Counted from the first letter of the stretch, positions 29,601-38,349 are shown. The stretch: DNA of 40,283 bases from JAVBLU01 sp031553225 (GCA_031553225.1 JAVBLU010000009.1:1-40283), one strand, 5' to 3'. Notes: a model not told the origin generated them from the letters alone. Translations and numbers: made by a program.

Positions 29601-31898
29601 ATGAGCGAACAGTGGGCGCACCGCGTCTCCATGCGCGGCCTGGCCGAGCGCATGTTGCGTTCGGGCGATCTTGGCGCGGCGGGCCTTTCACTGATGCGCG
29701 AGGGAACGCTGGCACATAAGGCGGTACAAAGCGCCTCCGCCGCACGGCAGGACGGGCTCTCCTACCGCGCGGAGGTAAGCGTGAAGCTTGCCCTGGACGT
29801 GGACGGGCTGCTCCTTGAGGTGAGCGGCCGCATCGACGGGCTGATTGAAGGCGGCCCCTGGCCGGTGGTGGAGGAGTACAAGACCTCCTTCGGCGCGCCG
29901 CCCGAGGGCGGGGCCGGGCTGCCCGTGCACTGGGCGCAGGCGGAGGGCTACGCCCACATGCTGTGCTGCCTGCAGGGGCACCCTGTCGTTGAGGTGCGGC
30001 TGTGCTATCTGCGCGCGGACGGGGGCATCGAGGCGCGCGCCAGCCGCACGCTGACCGCCGCCGAACTGGCCGCGCGCTTCACGGCCCTTGCGGGCGGCTA
30101 CGCCGACTTGGTGCGGCGGCTTTTGCGCCACCGCGCGCTGCGCAACGAGACGGCGCGCGCGCTGGCCTTCCCTTACGGCGCGTTCCGCCCCGGCCAGCGC
30201 GCCATGGCCGCGGCCGTGTACAAGGCGCTGCTCACGGGCAGCCGGGCATTCATCGAAGCGCCCACGGGCACAGGCAAGACCGTGGCCGCGCTCTTTCCGG
30301 CCGTTAAAGCCCTCGGGGAAGGCGTGTGCAGCCAGGCGATGTACGCCACCGCGCGCACCACAGGGCGGCTGGCGGCGCGGGACGCGCTTGCGCTGATGCG
30401 GCGCGGGGGACTGGTCCTTCGGTGCGTGGAGCTCACGGCGCGCGAGCGCATCTGCCCGGCGCTTCCGCCCGGCGCGCGGTGCGACCCCACGCTCTGCCCC
30501 CGCGCCATCGGCTTCTACGACCGGGTGCAGGGCGCCCTGGACGAGGCCTGGGACGAACAGCACCTGCACGAGGCGGCCGTGTCCGCCCTGGCGGAGCGGC
30601 ACTGCCTGTGCCCGCACGAGCTGTCGCTGGAGCTATGCGGGGAAGCCGACGTGATCGTGGGCGACATGAACTACGCCTTCGACCCCTACGCGCATCTGCA
30701 GCGCGTGTTCGACCGAGACGCGCGCGACCTGGCGCTTCTGGTGGACGAGGCGCACCAGCTCATCCCCCGCGCCCGTGACATGTACGCCGCGGACCTTTTG
30801 GAGAAGGACGCCGTGGAAGCCCGCCGCAGCGTATCGCGTTCGCACGGCCGCAAACACGCCGCGTACAAGGCCGCGGCCGCGCTGTGCAAGCTTCTGCGCG
30901 GCATGCGCGAGGGCCTGCAGGACGAGACGGCGCTGCGCGTCCTGCCGGACGGCCTTGAGGATGCGCTGCGCCTCGCGCTGGACGAGCTGCGCGCCGCGGA
31001 CGCGCCCTGCGGGGATTTCATGTTCAGCCTGTACGCTTTTTTGCAGGTGGCCGATCTCTTCGACGAGCGCTTCCGCCTGCTCGCGCGGCGGCGCGGCCGG
31101 GCCGTGCATCTGCGCCTTTGGTGCCTTGACCCAAGCGCCTTCATCGCCCAGGTTACCGGCCGGCTGTGCGGGTGCGCCTTCTTTTCCGCCACCATGCAGC
31201 CCGCCTCGTACATGGTGCAGCTGCTGGGCGGCGGCGGGGAGGACGCCTTTCTCGCCCTGCCCTCGCCCTTTCCGCCGCAAAACCTTGCCCTGCGCATCGC
31301 GTGCGTGTCCACCAGGTACCGCGACCGCGCCCGCACCGCGCCGCAGGTCGCCTCGCTCATCGCCGCGGCCTGCCGGGGCGCGGGCAACACGCTGGCGTTC
31401 TTTCCCTCCTACCAGTACCTGCGCGAGGTGTCCGCCCACCTTCAGGACATGGACGGCTTTGCGCTGCGGCCGCAGGAAGACGGCATGTCCCAGGCGGAGC
31501 GCGAGGCGTTCCTTGCGGGCTTTGGCAGCGACCCGCAGTCCGACACCATCGCCCTGGCCGTGCTGGGCGGCGCGTTCGCGGAGGGGATCGACCTGCCCGG
31601 CGCGCGCCTGAGCGGGGTGGTGGTGGTGGGCGTTGGCCTTCCGCAGGTGTGCCTGGAAAACGAGACGCTGCGCGACTACTTCACCGGCCAGGGCCTTTCG
31701 GGCTTTGACTACGCCTATACCTACCCGGGCATGACGCGCGTGGTGCAGGCGGCCGGGCGGCTCATCCGCACGCCGGCGGATACGGGGTTCGTGCTGCTCA
31801 TCGACGACCGCTTCCCCCGACCGCCCTACCCCGGGCTGATGCCCGCCCACTGGCGGGCGCGCCCGCTCGGCGCCAAAGGCGGTCTCACCCCCCCTTGA
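29601..31898 (+). CDS. PD-(D/E)XK nuclease-XPD/DinG-type helicase fusion
   Basis: A 765-residue protein with two parts. Residues 35-125 look like a RecB/Cas4-type nuclease: RIDG with Asp79 and VVEEYKTS with Glu92 and Lys94, followed by a QAEGYAHM helix. Residues 195-760 form a superfamily 2 helicase: Walker A EAPTGTGKT (219-227), DEAH at 382-385, iron-sulphur cysteines probably Cys285, Cys294, Cys299 and Cys337, FFSATM, and a final QAAGRLIR motif. Such enzymes unwind DNA 5' to 3' in repair. The ATG at 29601 has GGAAGGGG upstream and gives a family-like N-terminus. The gene stands before mnmE with a 124-base gap. The biological substrate is not known. Confidence 0.85.
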   Translation: MSEQWAHRVSMRGLAERMLRSGDLGAAGLSLMREGTLAHKAVQSASAARQDGLSYRAEVSVKLALDVDGLLLEVSGRIDGLIEGGPWPVVEEYKTSFGAPPEGGAGLPVHWAQAEGYAHMLCCLQGHPVVEVRLCYLRADGGIEARASRTLTAAELAARFTALAGGYADLVRRLLRHRALRNETARALAFPYGAFRPGQRAMAAAVYKALLTGSRAFIEAPTGTGKTVAALFPAVKALGEGVCSQAMYATARTTGRLAARDALALMRRGGLVLRCVELTARERICPALPPGARCDPTLCPRAIGFYDRVQGALDEAWDEQHLHEAAVSALAERHCLCPHELSLELCGEADVIVGDMNYAFDPYAHLQRVFDRDARDLALLVDEAHQLIPRARDMYAADLLEKDAVEARRSVSRSHGRKHAAYKAAAALCKLLRGMREGLQDETALRVLPDGLEDALRLALDELRAADAPCGDFMFSLYAFLQVADLFDERFRLLARRRGRAVHLRLWCLDPSAFIAQVTGRLCGCAFFSATMQPASYMVQLLGGGGEDAFLALPSPFPPQNLALRIACVSTRYRDRARTAPQVASLIAAACRGAGNTLAFFPSYQYLREVSAHLQDMDGFALRPQEDGMSQAEREAFLAGFGSDPQSDTIALAVLGGAFAEGIDLPGARLSGVVVVGVGLPQVCLENETLRDYFTGQGLSGFDYAYTYPGMTRVVQAAGRLIRTPADTGFVLLIDDRFPRPPYPGLMPAHWRARPLGAKGGLTPP

Positions 31899-32022
31899 CG
31901 CTCGCCGGAGGATGGCCGCACGGGGCGCATCCGCGTCAATCCGCGATTTTTCGGGCGGCAGGGCGGCGGGAAGCGGGGCGGCGTTTTACGGATGGTTCGC
32001 GGCTGAGAAGGAGATGAGGCGA

Positions 32023-33381
32023 TTGTACGAGCGCTCCGACACGATCGTTGCCCCGGCCACGCCCGCGGGCATGGGCGGCGTGTCCGTGGTGCGGCTGAGC
32101 GGGCCGCTGGCCCTGCCCATCCTGCGGGAGGCGTTCCACTGCCGCGCTCGCCTCGCCTCGCACATGATGCGCCTGGGGCGGCTGATGGACGGCGAGTCCC
32201 TCGTGGACGAGTGCATGGCCGTGTACATGGCCGCGCCGCGCACCTACACGGGCGAGGACGTGACGGAGCTGCACCTGCACGGTTCGCCCGTGGCCGTACA
32301 GCGCGCGCTGCGGCTGTGCTGCCGCCTGGGCGCGCGCCTGGCGGAGCCGGGCGAGTTTACCCTGCGCGCCTTTGTAAACGGCAAGATGGGCCTCTCCCAG
32401 GCCGAGGCGGTGATGGACGTTGTGGCCGCCCGGTCGCTGCAGGAGCACGACATGGCGCTCTCCCGCTTAACGGGCGCTCTGCAAACCCGCGTAGCGGCCA
32501 TGCAGGGCGCGCTGCTCGGGCAAATCGCCGCCATCGAGGCGTGCGTGGACTTTCCCGAGGAGGACGTGGAGGAGCGCACGGGCGGACAGGTCGCGGCCGA
32601 GGCGTGCGCGCTGGCCCAGAGCCTGCGCGCGCTCATCCAGGACGGCGAGGCCGCCGCGGCCGCAACCGCCGAGCTGCGCGTGGCCATCGCCGGGCTGCCC
32701 AACGTGGGCAAATCCTCGCTGATGAACGCGTTGTGCGGCCAGGACCGCTCCATCGTGTCGGAACAGCCCGGCACCACGCGCGACGTGGTGAGCGCACAGG
32801 TCCCTTTGCGCGGCCTGATCGTGCTGTTTCAGGACACGGCCGGCCTGCGCGACGCGCCGGACGACATCGAACGGCAGGGCGTTGAACGGGCCGACGCGGC
32901 GCGCGCGCTGGCCGAGGCGCATCTGCTCGTGCTGGACGCCACGCGCCCCTTGTCGCCCGCGGAACGCGCGCTGCTGCAAACGCCCGACGGCCGCCGCATC
33001 GCCGTTGTGAACAAGTGCGACCGGCCCCTGCACGCGGACCTGCCGGGCAATCCGCTGCTTGCGGGCGCGCTGCGGGTCAGCGCCCGTACCGGCGAGGGCC
33101 TGCCCGCCCTGAAGGAGGCCCTGCATAGCCTTCTAGCCGACGCTTCCGGCGCGCCCGCCGCCGCGCTGATGACCTCCCAGCGCCACCTGCGCGCCGCCCG
33201 CGTGGCGCTCGCCGCCCTGCAGGACGCCCTGTCCGCCCTGACGGCCCGGCCGCCCCTCCCCCTGGACTGCGCGTGCGTGGACCTGCGCGCCGCCTGGTCG
33301 GCCCTGGGGGACATCACCGGCGACGCCGCGCCCGACCGCTTGATCGAGGAAATTTTTTCCCGTTTCTGCGTCGGCAAATAG
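32023..33381 (+). CDS. mnmE: tRNA modification GTPase MnmE
   Basis: A 452-residue GTPase that, with MnmG, makes the cmnm5 modification of wobble uridine in tRNA. The N-terminal folate-binding domain opens DTIVAPATPAGMGGVSVVRLSG. The G domain has GLPNVGKSS (224-232), DTAG (271-274) and NKCD (330-333), and the C-terminus ends FCVGK with the conserved cysteine. A TTG at 32023 is the likely start, since AAGGAG ends nine bases before it; the ATG at 32014 directly abuts that site. mnmG and jag, frequent neighbours, are absent. Confidence 0.94.
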   Translation: MYERSDTIVAPATPAGMGGVSVVRLSGPLALPILREAFHCRARLASHMMRLGRLMDGESLVDECMAVYMAAPRTYTGEDVTELHLHGSPVAVQRALRLCCRLGARLAEPGEFTLRAFVNGKMGLSQAEAVMDVVAARSLQEHDMALSRLTGALQTRVAAMQGALLGQIAAIEACVDFPEEDVEERTGGQVAAEACALAQSLRALIQDGEAAAAATAELRVAIAGLPNVGKSSLMNALCGQDRSIVSEQPGTTRDVVSAQVPLRGLIVLFQDTAGLRDAPDDIERQGVERADAARALAEAHLLVLDATRPLSPAERALLQTPDGRRIAVVNKCDRPLHADLPGNPLLAGALRVSARTGEGLPALKEALHSLLADASGAPAAALMTSQRHLRAARVALAALQDALSALTARPPLPLDCACVDLRAAWSALGDITGDAAPDRLIEEIFSRFCVGK

Positions 33382-33479
33382 GGCGGCGAAGGCCGCGCTC
33401 CGGCTGCCCTTCCCCGCGCCGCCGCTGTCATGATCCGGGACAGGCGGGCATAGGCTATCGTGTGAGCGGGGGTGCTGGG

Positions 33480-33755
33480 ATGGGCCTGAACATCGGCTGG
33501 GACGCGGTATTGTTCTTCGCGCTGGGGCTGCTTCTTTTGTATGGGCTTGGGTGGCTGCTGCTCGTGCCGCTGCGCACGGTGCTGCGGCTGATCGGCAACG
33601 CGCTGCTCGGGGGCGCGGCGCTGTGGGTCATCGGGCTGTTGCAGCCGCTGACCGGCTTAAGCGTCGCCATCAATCCCTTCACCGCGCTGGCGGTGGGCAT
33701 TTTGGGCGTGCCGGGCGCGGCGCTGGTGGTGGCGCTCACCGCCTTCTTTCAGTAG
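33480..33755 (+). CDS. BofA-family membrane protein (pro-sigma-K processing inhibitor type)
   Basis: A 91-residue, very hydrophobic protein with three predicted helices. The C-terminal half NALLGGAALWVIGLL, then INPFTALAVGILGVPGAALV matches the BofA family pattern closely. In Bacillus BofA holds the SpoIVFB protease inactive until late sporulation. Its presence suggests a spore-forming ancestry, although BofA-like genes persist in some non-sporulating Clostridia. The ATG at 33480 was preferred over a GTG six codons earlier. It is convergent with the RsmF-like gene. Confidence 0.85.
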   Translation: MGLNIGWDAVLFFALGLLLLYGLGWLLLVPLRTVLRLIGNALLGGAALWVIGLLQPLTGLSVAINPFTALAVGILGVPGAALVVALTAFFQ

Positions 33756-33757
33756 AC

Positions 33758-33773
33758 GCGGCCGCGCGGCCGC
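33758..33773. repeat. 16-base GC palindrome between convergent genes
   Basis: GCGGCCGC, repeated as GCGGCCGC, forms a perfect self-complementary stretch that fills almost the whole 18-base gap between the bofA-like stop and the opposite stop. There is no T tract. It may serve both transcripts as an end structure. Confidence 0.6.
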
Positions 33774-35069
33774 CTAAGCCTCGGCGCTGAGCCGCAGCCC
33801 CTTGGGGCGGTGGTTTTTCAGCGCGCCGCCGGACTGCTTGCCAAAGCCCAGCGGGTAGCCCTGATGGAGTGCGATCGTCCACCCGGGCGGGCCCTCCCGG
33901 GGCACCTCCTCGCCGCGCAGAAAGGCCAGCGCCGCCGGCGCGGGCAGCTCGGCTTGCCGCGCGCCTTCGGGGAGCGACATGGCCAGGTGATGGGCCGGGG
34001 CGAGCACGCGCCCCACCCGCCCGGCCAGCTGCAGGCCCGGCCGCAGCACGCGCAGGCCCGCAAGGGCGACGGGCGGGGCCAGATACGCCCACTCTTGATG
34101 CCACAGCACCGGGCCGCCGGGCGCGCCGATGCCGCGCAGCAGGGCTTCCACGCTCTCCTCGCGGGCGGCGCGCACAGGCGCGGGGCGCGCGTCTGCGCCG
34201 CTTTGGCGCTGAAAGCATGCGGCAAAGTGGCCCGCGCCGGGCGCAAGATCCGGCCAGATGCGCGCCATGCCCGGCCCGCAGGGCGACACGCCCGGCCGCG
34301 GCGGAGGGTTTATCGGCGCGAAGTCCGGCCTGGCGCTCAGGAAGGCGGCCACGACGCCCTCGTTCTCGCGCTCGTTGAACGTGCAGGTGGAGTAGACCAG
34401 CCGCCCGCCCGGTCGCACAACCTCCGCCGCGCACGACAAGATGGCCAGCTGCCGCCGTGCGCACGCCTCCGGCGCTTCAGGCGTCCACGCAAGGCGGGAC
34501 GCCGGGTCCTTGCCGAACATCCCCTCGCCGGAGCAGGGCGCGTCCACGAGCACCCGGTCGAACACCGGGCCAAAGTGCCGGGCGATGCGCTCGGGCTCCT
34601 CCTGCAGCACGGCCGCGTGCGCGCCGAAGCGCTCCAGGTTCTCCATCAGCGCCCTTACGCGCGTCGGGTGCGGTTCGTTGGCCACCAAGAACCCCCCGCC
34701 CAGCAGGCCTGCCAGCTGCGTGGCCTTGCCGCCCGGCGCGGCGCACATGTCCAGCGCCAGCTGCCCCGGCCGCACGTCCAGCGCCTCCACGGGGTACATG
34801 GCCGAGGCCTCCTGCACGTAGTACGCGCCCGCCCAGTGCAGGGCGTGTTTTCCGGCGCGCGCCTGCGGGTCGGCCAGGGTACGGCCCAAGGGACACCAGG
34901 GCACGGGCACGCCGGCAAAGGGCAGGGGTGCGCCCGCCCGGCGCAGGCGAACGCTTGCGCCGGGCGGGGTTTCCAAGGCGCGCAAAAAGGCCCCGGACCG
35001 GCCGCCGAGCGCCTGATGAGCCCAGGCGGTAAACGCTTCGGGCAGGGGCGCGGCTTCGTGTATATCCAT
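33774..35069 (-). CDS. RsmF-like 16S rRNA m5C methyltransferase (NOL1/NOP2/Sun family)
   Basis: A 431-residue SAM-dependent RNA cytosine-C5 methyltransferase. Motif I is DMCAAPGGKATQ (107-118), motif IV DAPCSGEG with Cys179, and motif VI YSTCTF with the catalytic Cys229. The C-terminal 150 residues fit the RNA-binding tail of the RsmF/YebU group. The ATG at 35069 lies six bases after a TACAAT -10 box and has no ribosome binding site, so the mRNA appears leaderless. Starting further upstream would require translation of the promoter, and the next internal starts would cut into the conserved LPEAF opening. Confidence 0.9.
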   Translation of the reverse strand: MDIHEAAPLPEAFTAWAHQALGGRSGAFLRALETPPGASVRLRRAGAPLPFAGVPVPWCPLGRTLADPQARAGKHALHWAGAYYVQEASAMYPVEALDVRPGQLALDMCAAPGGKATQLAGLLGGGFLVANEPHPTRVRALMENLERFGAHAAVLQEEPERIARHFGPVFDRVLVDAPCSGEGMFGKDPASRLAWTPEAPEACARRQLAILSCAAEVVRPGGRLVYSTCTFNERENEGVVAAFLSARPDFAPINPPPRPGVSPCGPGMARIWPDLAPGAGHFAACFQRQSGADARPAPVRAAREESVEALLRGIGAPGGPVLWHQEWAYLAPPVALAGLRVLRPGLQLAGRVGRVLAPAHHLAMSLPEGARQAELPAPAALAFLRGEEVPREGPPGWTIALHQGYPLGFGKQSGGALKNHRPKGLRLSAEA

Positions 35070-35075
35070 AACTGT

Positions 35076-35104
35076 ATTGTAAATTAGGTGGCAGGAAAGG
35101 TCAA
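35076..35104 (-). promoter_or_regulatory. Promoter giving a leaderless rRNA methyltransferase mRNA
   Basis: TTGACC (35099-35104) and TACAAT (35076-35081) are spaced by 17 bases on the minus strand. The first transcribed base would fall at or within one or two bases of the A of the ATG at 35069. Confidence 0.7.
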
Positions 35105-35117
35105 CCTTTGCTATAAT
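35088..35117 (+). promoter_or_regulatory. Promoter of the sugar-catabolism cluster
   Basis: GTGGCA (35088-35093) and a perfect TATAAT (35112-35117) are 18 bases apart on the plus strand, overlapping the opposite promoter. Polymerases could not occupy both at once. Confidence 0.6.
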
Positions 35118-35148
35118 GGACGAAAGAATCAGATAGGGAGGATCCACC

Positions 35149-36114
35149 ATGAAGCTGGGCGTTTTTTCGGTGTTGCTCGGGGGGCAGCCCTTGGCGGACG
35201 CGCTATCATACCTCAAAAAATCCGGCGTGCAGGCTGTTGAAATCGGGTGCGGCGGCTACCCCGGCACCGCGCACTGCAAGCCGCAGGAGCTGCTCGCCGA
35301 CGCCGGGAAGCTGGCGGCCTTTCAAAAGACCATCTCGGACAGCGGGCTGATCATCAGCGCCCTGTCCGTGCACGGCAACCCCGTTCACCCCCAGAAGGCG
35401 ATCGCCGAGGGCTTCCATAACGACTTCGTCAACGCCTGCCGCCTGGGCGAAAAGCTGGGCGTCGACCGCATCGTCACCTTCTCCGGATGCCCCGGCGACG
35501 CCCAAGGCGCCACGTACCCCAACTGGGTCACCTGTCCCTGGCCGGAGGATTTTCTGGCGGTGCTCAAGTACCAGTGGGAGGACGTGCTCATCCCCTACTG
35601 GGCCAAGGCCGTCAAGCTGTGCGGCGAGCACGGCATCCGGCGCGTCGCCCTTGAGATGCACCCGGGCTTTTGCGTGTACAACCCCGAGACGTGCCTTAAG
35701 CTGCGCGCCGCCGTGGGGCCCGTGGTGGGCGCCAACTTCGACCCCTCCCACCTGTTCTGGCAGGGCATCGACCCCGTGGCCGCCATCCGCAACCTGGGCG
35801 AGGCCATCTTGTACTTCCACGCCAAGGACACGAAGATCGATCAGCTGAACACGGCCGTGAACGGCGTGCTGGACACGAAACACTACGGCGAGGAGATCCG
35901 CCGCTCGTGGGTGTTCCGCGCCGTGGGCTACGGGCACGACGTGGCGCTGTGGAAGGAGATCGTATCCAACCTGCGCATGGTCGGGTACGACGACGTGATG
36001 TCCATCGAGCATGAAGACTCGCTGATGACGCCCAACGAGGGCCTGCAAAAGGCCATCGCCGTTTTGAAAGAGGCCATGATGTTTGAGGACAAGGGCGGCA
36101 TGTACTGGGCCTAA
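35149..36114 (+). CDS. Sugar phosphate isomerase/epimerase (AP endonuclease 2 fold)
   Basis: A 321-residue TIM-barrel enzyme of the xylose-isomerase-like superfamily. Metal-binding residues appear where expected: Glu in ALEMHPGF, Asp in NFDPSHLFWQ, His in YFHAKD and Glu in SIEHED. The family includes epimerases and isomerases for inositols, tagatose, ribulose and similar sugars; the substrate here is open. The ATG at 35149 has GGGAGGA at good spacing. It heads an apparent operon with a Gfo/Idh oxidoreductase, a frequent pairing for rare sugar or inositol breakdown. Confidence 0.9.
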   Translation: MKLGVFSVLLGGQPLADALSYLKKSGVQAVEIGCGGYPGTAHCKPQELLADAGKLAAFQKTISDSGLIISALSVHGNPVHPQKAIAEGFHNDFVNACRLGEKLGVDRIVTFSGCPGDAQGATYPNWVTCPWPEDFLAVLKYQWEDVLIPYWAKAVKLCGEHGIRRVALEMHPGFCVYNPETCLKLRAAVGPVVGANFDPSHLFWQGIDPVAAIRNLGEAILYFHAKDTKIDQLNTAVNGVLDTKHYGEEIRRSWVFRAVGYGHDVALWKEIVSNLRMVGYDDVMSIEHEDSLMTPNEGLQKAIAVLKEAMMFEDKGGMYWA

Positions 36115-36200
36115 CGCCCAAAGGCGCATGTCGCCGGTTGTATAAAGGCTGCGCCGCGCCTTTCGCCGCGGTGCGCAGACGAGACGAGGAGGCAGATCGG

Positions 36201-37361
36201 ATGGCGGCGCTTCGTTTTGGGCTGGTCGGGTACAAGTTTATGGGCAAGGCGCACTCCAACGGCCTTGCGAAAATACCGCTTTTCTTTCAGCCGGACATGC
36301 AGATCGAGCGCGCGGTGCTGTGCGGCCGGGACGGCGCCTGGGCGGCCGAGGCCGCGCAGAAGTTCGGCTTCGCCGAGGTGGAAACGGACTGGCGCAGGCT
36401 GGTCGCGCGGCCGGACATCGACGTGATCGACATCACCGCGCCCAGCAACGCCCACAAGGAGATCGCCATCGCCGCGGCCGAGCACGGCAAGCATGTGTTC
36501 TGCGAAAAGCCGCTGGCGCTCACAACCGCCGACGCGCGCGACATTCTTTCCGCCGTGCAAAAAGCGGGCGTGAAACACCAGGTGGGCTTTAACTACCGCT
36601 TCGTTCCGGCGCTCGCGCTCGCCAAACAGATGATCGGCCAGGGCAAGATCGGCCGGGTGTTTCACTTTCGCGGCACGTTTTTGCAGGACTGGATCATCGA
36701 TCCGGACTTCCCCAAGGTGTGGCGGCTGGACAAGAGCGTGGCGGGCTCGGGCTCGCATGGCGACCTGGGCGCGCACGTCATCGACGCCGCGCGCTTCCTG
36801 GTGGGCGAGTTTGCCCAGGTGGTGGGCATGAGCGAGACCTTCGTGAAGGAGCGGCCGGTGGTGGAGCGCATGACCGGGCTGTCCGGCAAGGCCGGCGCGG
36901 ACGCGCCCAAAGCGGCCGTGGACGTGGACGACGCCACCGCCTTCCTCATCGCTTTTGAAAACGGCGCCATGGGCACCATCGAGGCCACGCGCTTTGCGGC
37001 CGGGCACAAAAACGCCATGAGCTTCGAAATCAACGGCGATCGCGGTTCGCTGAAGTTTGAGTTCGAGCGCATGAACGAGCTGCAGTACTTCAGCCGCGAC
37101 GACGAGCCGGGCCTGCAGGGCTGGCGGCTCATCCAGGTCAGCGAGGGCCTGCACCCCTACTGGAGCCACTGGTGGCCCGGCGGGCACGTGATCGGGTACG
37201 AGCACACCTTCGTGCACGAGCTGTACGAGTTCGCCCAGTGCATCGCGCAGGACCGCCCCTGTTCACCCGGCTTTGAGGACGGCGTACGCTGCTGTCAAAT
37301 CTTGGACGCCGTCGATCTATCCATCGCCAGGCGGGCCTGGGTAGACGTGGCGAGCGTGTAA
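36201..37361 (+). CDS. Gfo/Idh/MocA family sugar oxidoreductase
   Basis: A 386-residue NAD(P)-dependent dehydrogenase. FGLVGYKFMGKAH (about 6-18) is the cofactor loop, FCEKPL holds the conserved lysine, and GSHGDLGAHVIDAARF provides the Asp/His pair of the active site. Its longer C-terminus (PYWSHWWPGGHVIGYEHTF) marks a subgroup different from the paralogue at 13277. The ATG at 36201 follows GAGGAGG. It comes 86 bases after the isomerase/epimerase gene and 11 bases before a membrane protein gene. Confidence 0.9.
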   Translation: MAALRFGLVGYKFMGKAHSNGLAKIPLFFQPDMQIERAVLCGRDGAWAAEAAQKFGFAEVETDWRRLVARPDIDVIDITAPSNAHKEIAIAAAEHGKHVFCEKPLALTTADARDILSAVQKAGVKHQVGFNYRFVPALALAKQMIGQGKIGRVFHFRGTFLQDWIIDPDFPKVWRLDKSVAGSGSHGDLGAHVIDAARFLVGEFAQVVGMSETFVKERPVVERMTGLSGKAGADAPKAAVDVDDATAFLIAFENGAMGTIEATRFAAGHKNAMSFEINGDRGSLKFEFERMNELQYFSRDDEPGLQGWRLIQVSEGLHPYWSHWWPGGHVIGYEHTFVHELYEFAQCIAQDRPCSPGFEDGVRCCQILDAVDLSIARRAWVDVASV

Positions 37362-37372
37362 AGGAGATCGCT

Positions 37373-38260
37373 TTGAACAACCCCTCCCGGCGGCTGCCTT
37401 TCCCGGCATGGGCCGCGGCGCTCATCGCCGCCGCGCTTACGTTTGTATGCACCGCGTCGGTGTTTTCGCTGTTTTTTGTGGGCTTTGTCGGCTACCAAAG
37501 GCAAACCCGCGCGCCGGGCCAGCGCCAGGAGGAAAATGGGCGCTCGGCCGACTATTACCGCGGCTTTTATGACGGCTACCAGGAAGGCATGTACGGATAC
37601 GGCGAGGGCTACGACGGGTACGACGGCTACGATGGGTACGACGACTGGGCCGACCCGGACCCCTTCGCCCCGGACGGGAGCGCTTTGGACGAGGACGGCC
37701 TGCACGAGTGGCCCCCGCAGCCCCGCGCCCAGGGCGGCCGATTTGCCGATCTGCCCGGCCATTTCCCGCCCGGCTCGTATGTGGCGGGCGAGGACTTCCC
37801 CGCCGGCGACTATGTGGCGGACAGCGGCAGCCGCGCCGTCACGCGCGCGTCTGCGCCCGGGGCGATCATCCTCTCGCCCGCGCAGGGCGACGTCTACCAG
37901 GATGAAGCCGTGTACACCTGGCGCTTTGTCACACTGCGCGAGGGCGATGAGATCGAGCTGGCCGAGCTTTGGCTGTACTCGATCGACCTGTACGCGTGCG
38001 ACGTGGCCGAGTTGGACGCTCTGCCCGAAGGTGCGTACCGCATCGGGGCGGATATCCCGGCGGGCACGTACAAGGCGAGCGCACTGCGCGGCATGGAAGC
38101 GGATTACTGCCTGCGCCGCGACATGCGCCTGTACCCGGAGATGCTCATCGAGGCGGAGGAAGGCGGCCCGATCGCACAGGGCGCCCCCGTCGTCTTCACC
38201 GCGCAGGAGGGCCAGATCCTTCAGCTGGCCGGCGCCACCTTAACGCGCGTCGCCCAGTAA
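37373..38260 (+). CDS. Membrane-anchored protein with Gly/Tyr repeats and paired PAG-x-Y modules
   Basis: A 295-residue protein that I do not recognise as a named family. One membrane helix lies at about 12-40 with the remainder probably outside the cell. Residues 61-91 are Tyr/Gly/Asp-rich (YYRGFYDGYQ, then repeated YDG). Two similar beta modules follow, each with a doublet: PPGSY plus FPAGDY (132-147), and LPEGAY plus IPAGTY (217-233). Such PAG-x-Y modules occur in other Bacillota surface proteins. The start is a TTG at 37373 with AAGGAG seven bases upstream. It is inserted between cytoplasmic sugar enzymes, so it could sense or scaffold; this is speculation. Confidence 0.75.
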   Translation: MNNPSRRLPFPAWAAALIAAALTFVCTASVFSLFFVGFVGYQRQTRAPGQRQEENGRSADYYRGFYDGYQEGMYGYGEGYDGYDGYDGYDDWADPDPFAPDGSALDEDGLHEWPPQPRAQGGRFADLPGHFPPGSYVAGEDFPAGDYVADSGSRAVTRASAPGAIILSPAQGDVYQDEAVYTWRFVTLREGDEIELAELWLYSIDLYACDVAELDALPEGAYRIGADIPAGTYKASALRGMEADYCLRRDMRLYPEMLIEAEEGGPIAQGAPVVFTAQEGQILQLAGATLTRVAQ

Positions 38261-38349
38261 AAGGCAGGCCGCGCGCGGGGAACTCGCAGCAAAAGGAACC
38301 CGCCGGCGCGGGCATGCCGGTACAACGCAAGAAGATGGAGGGACTCATC

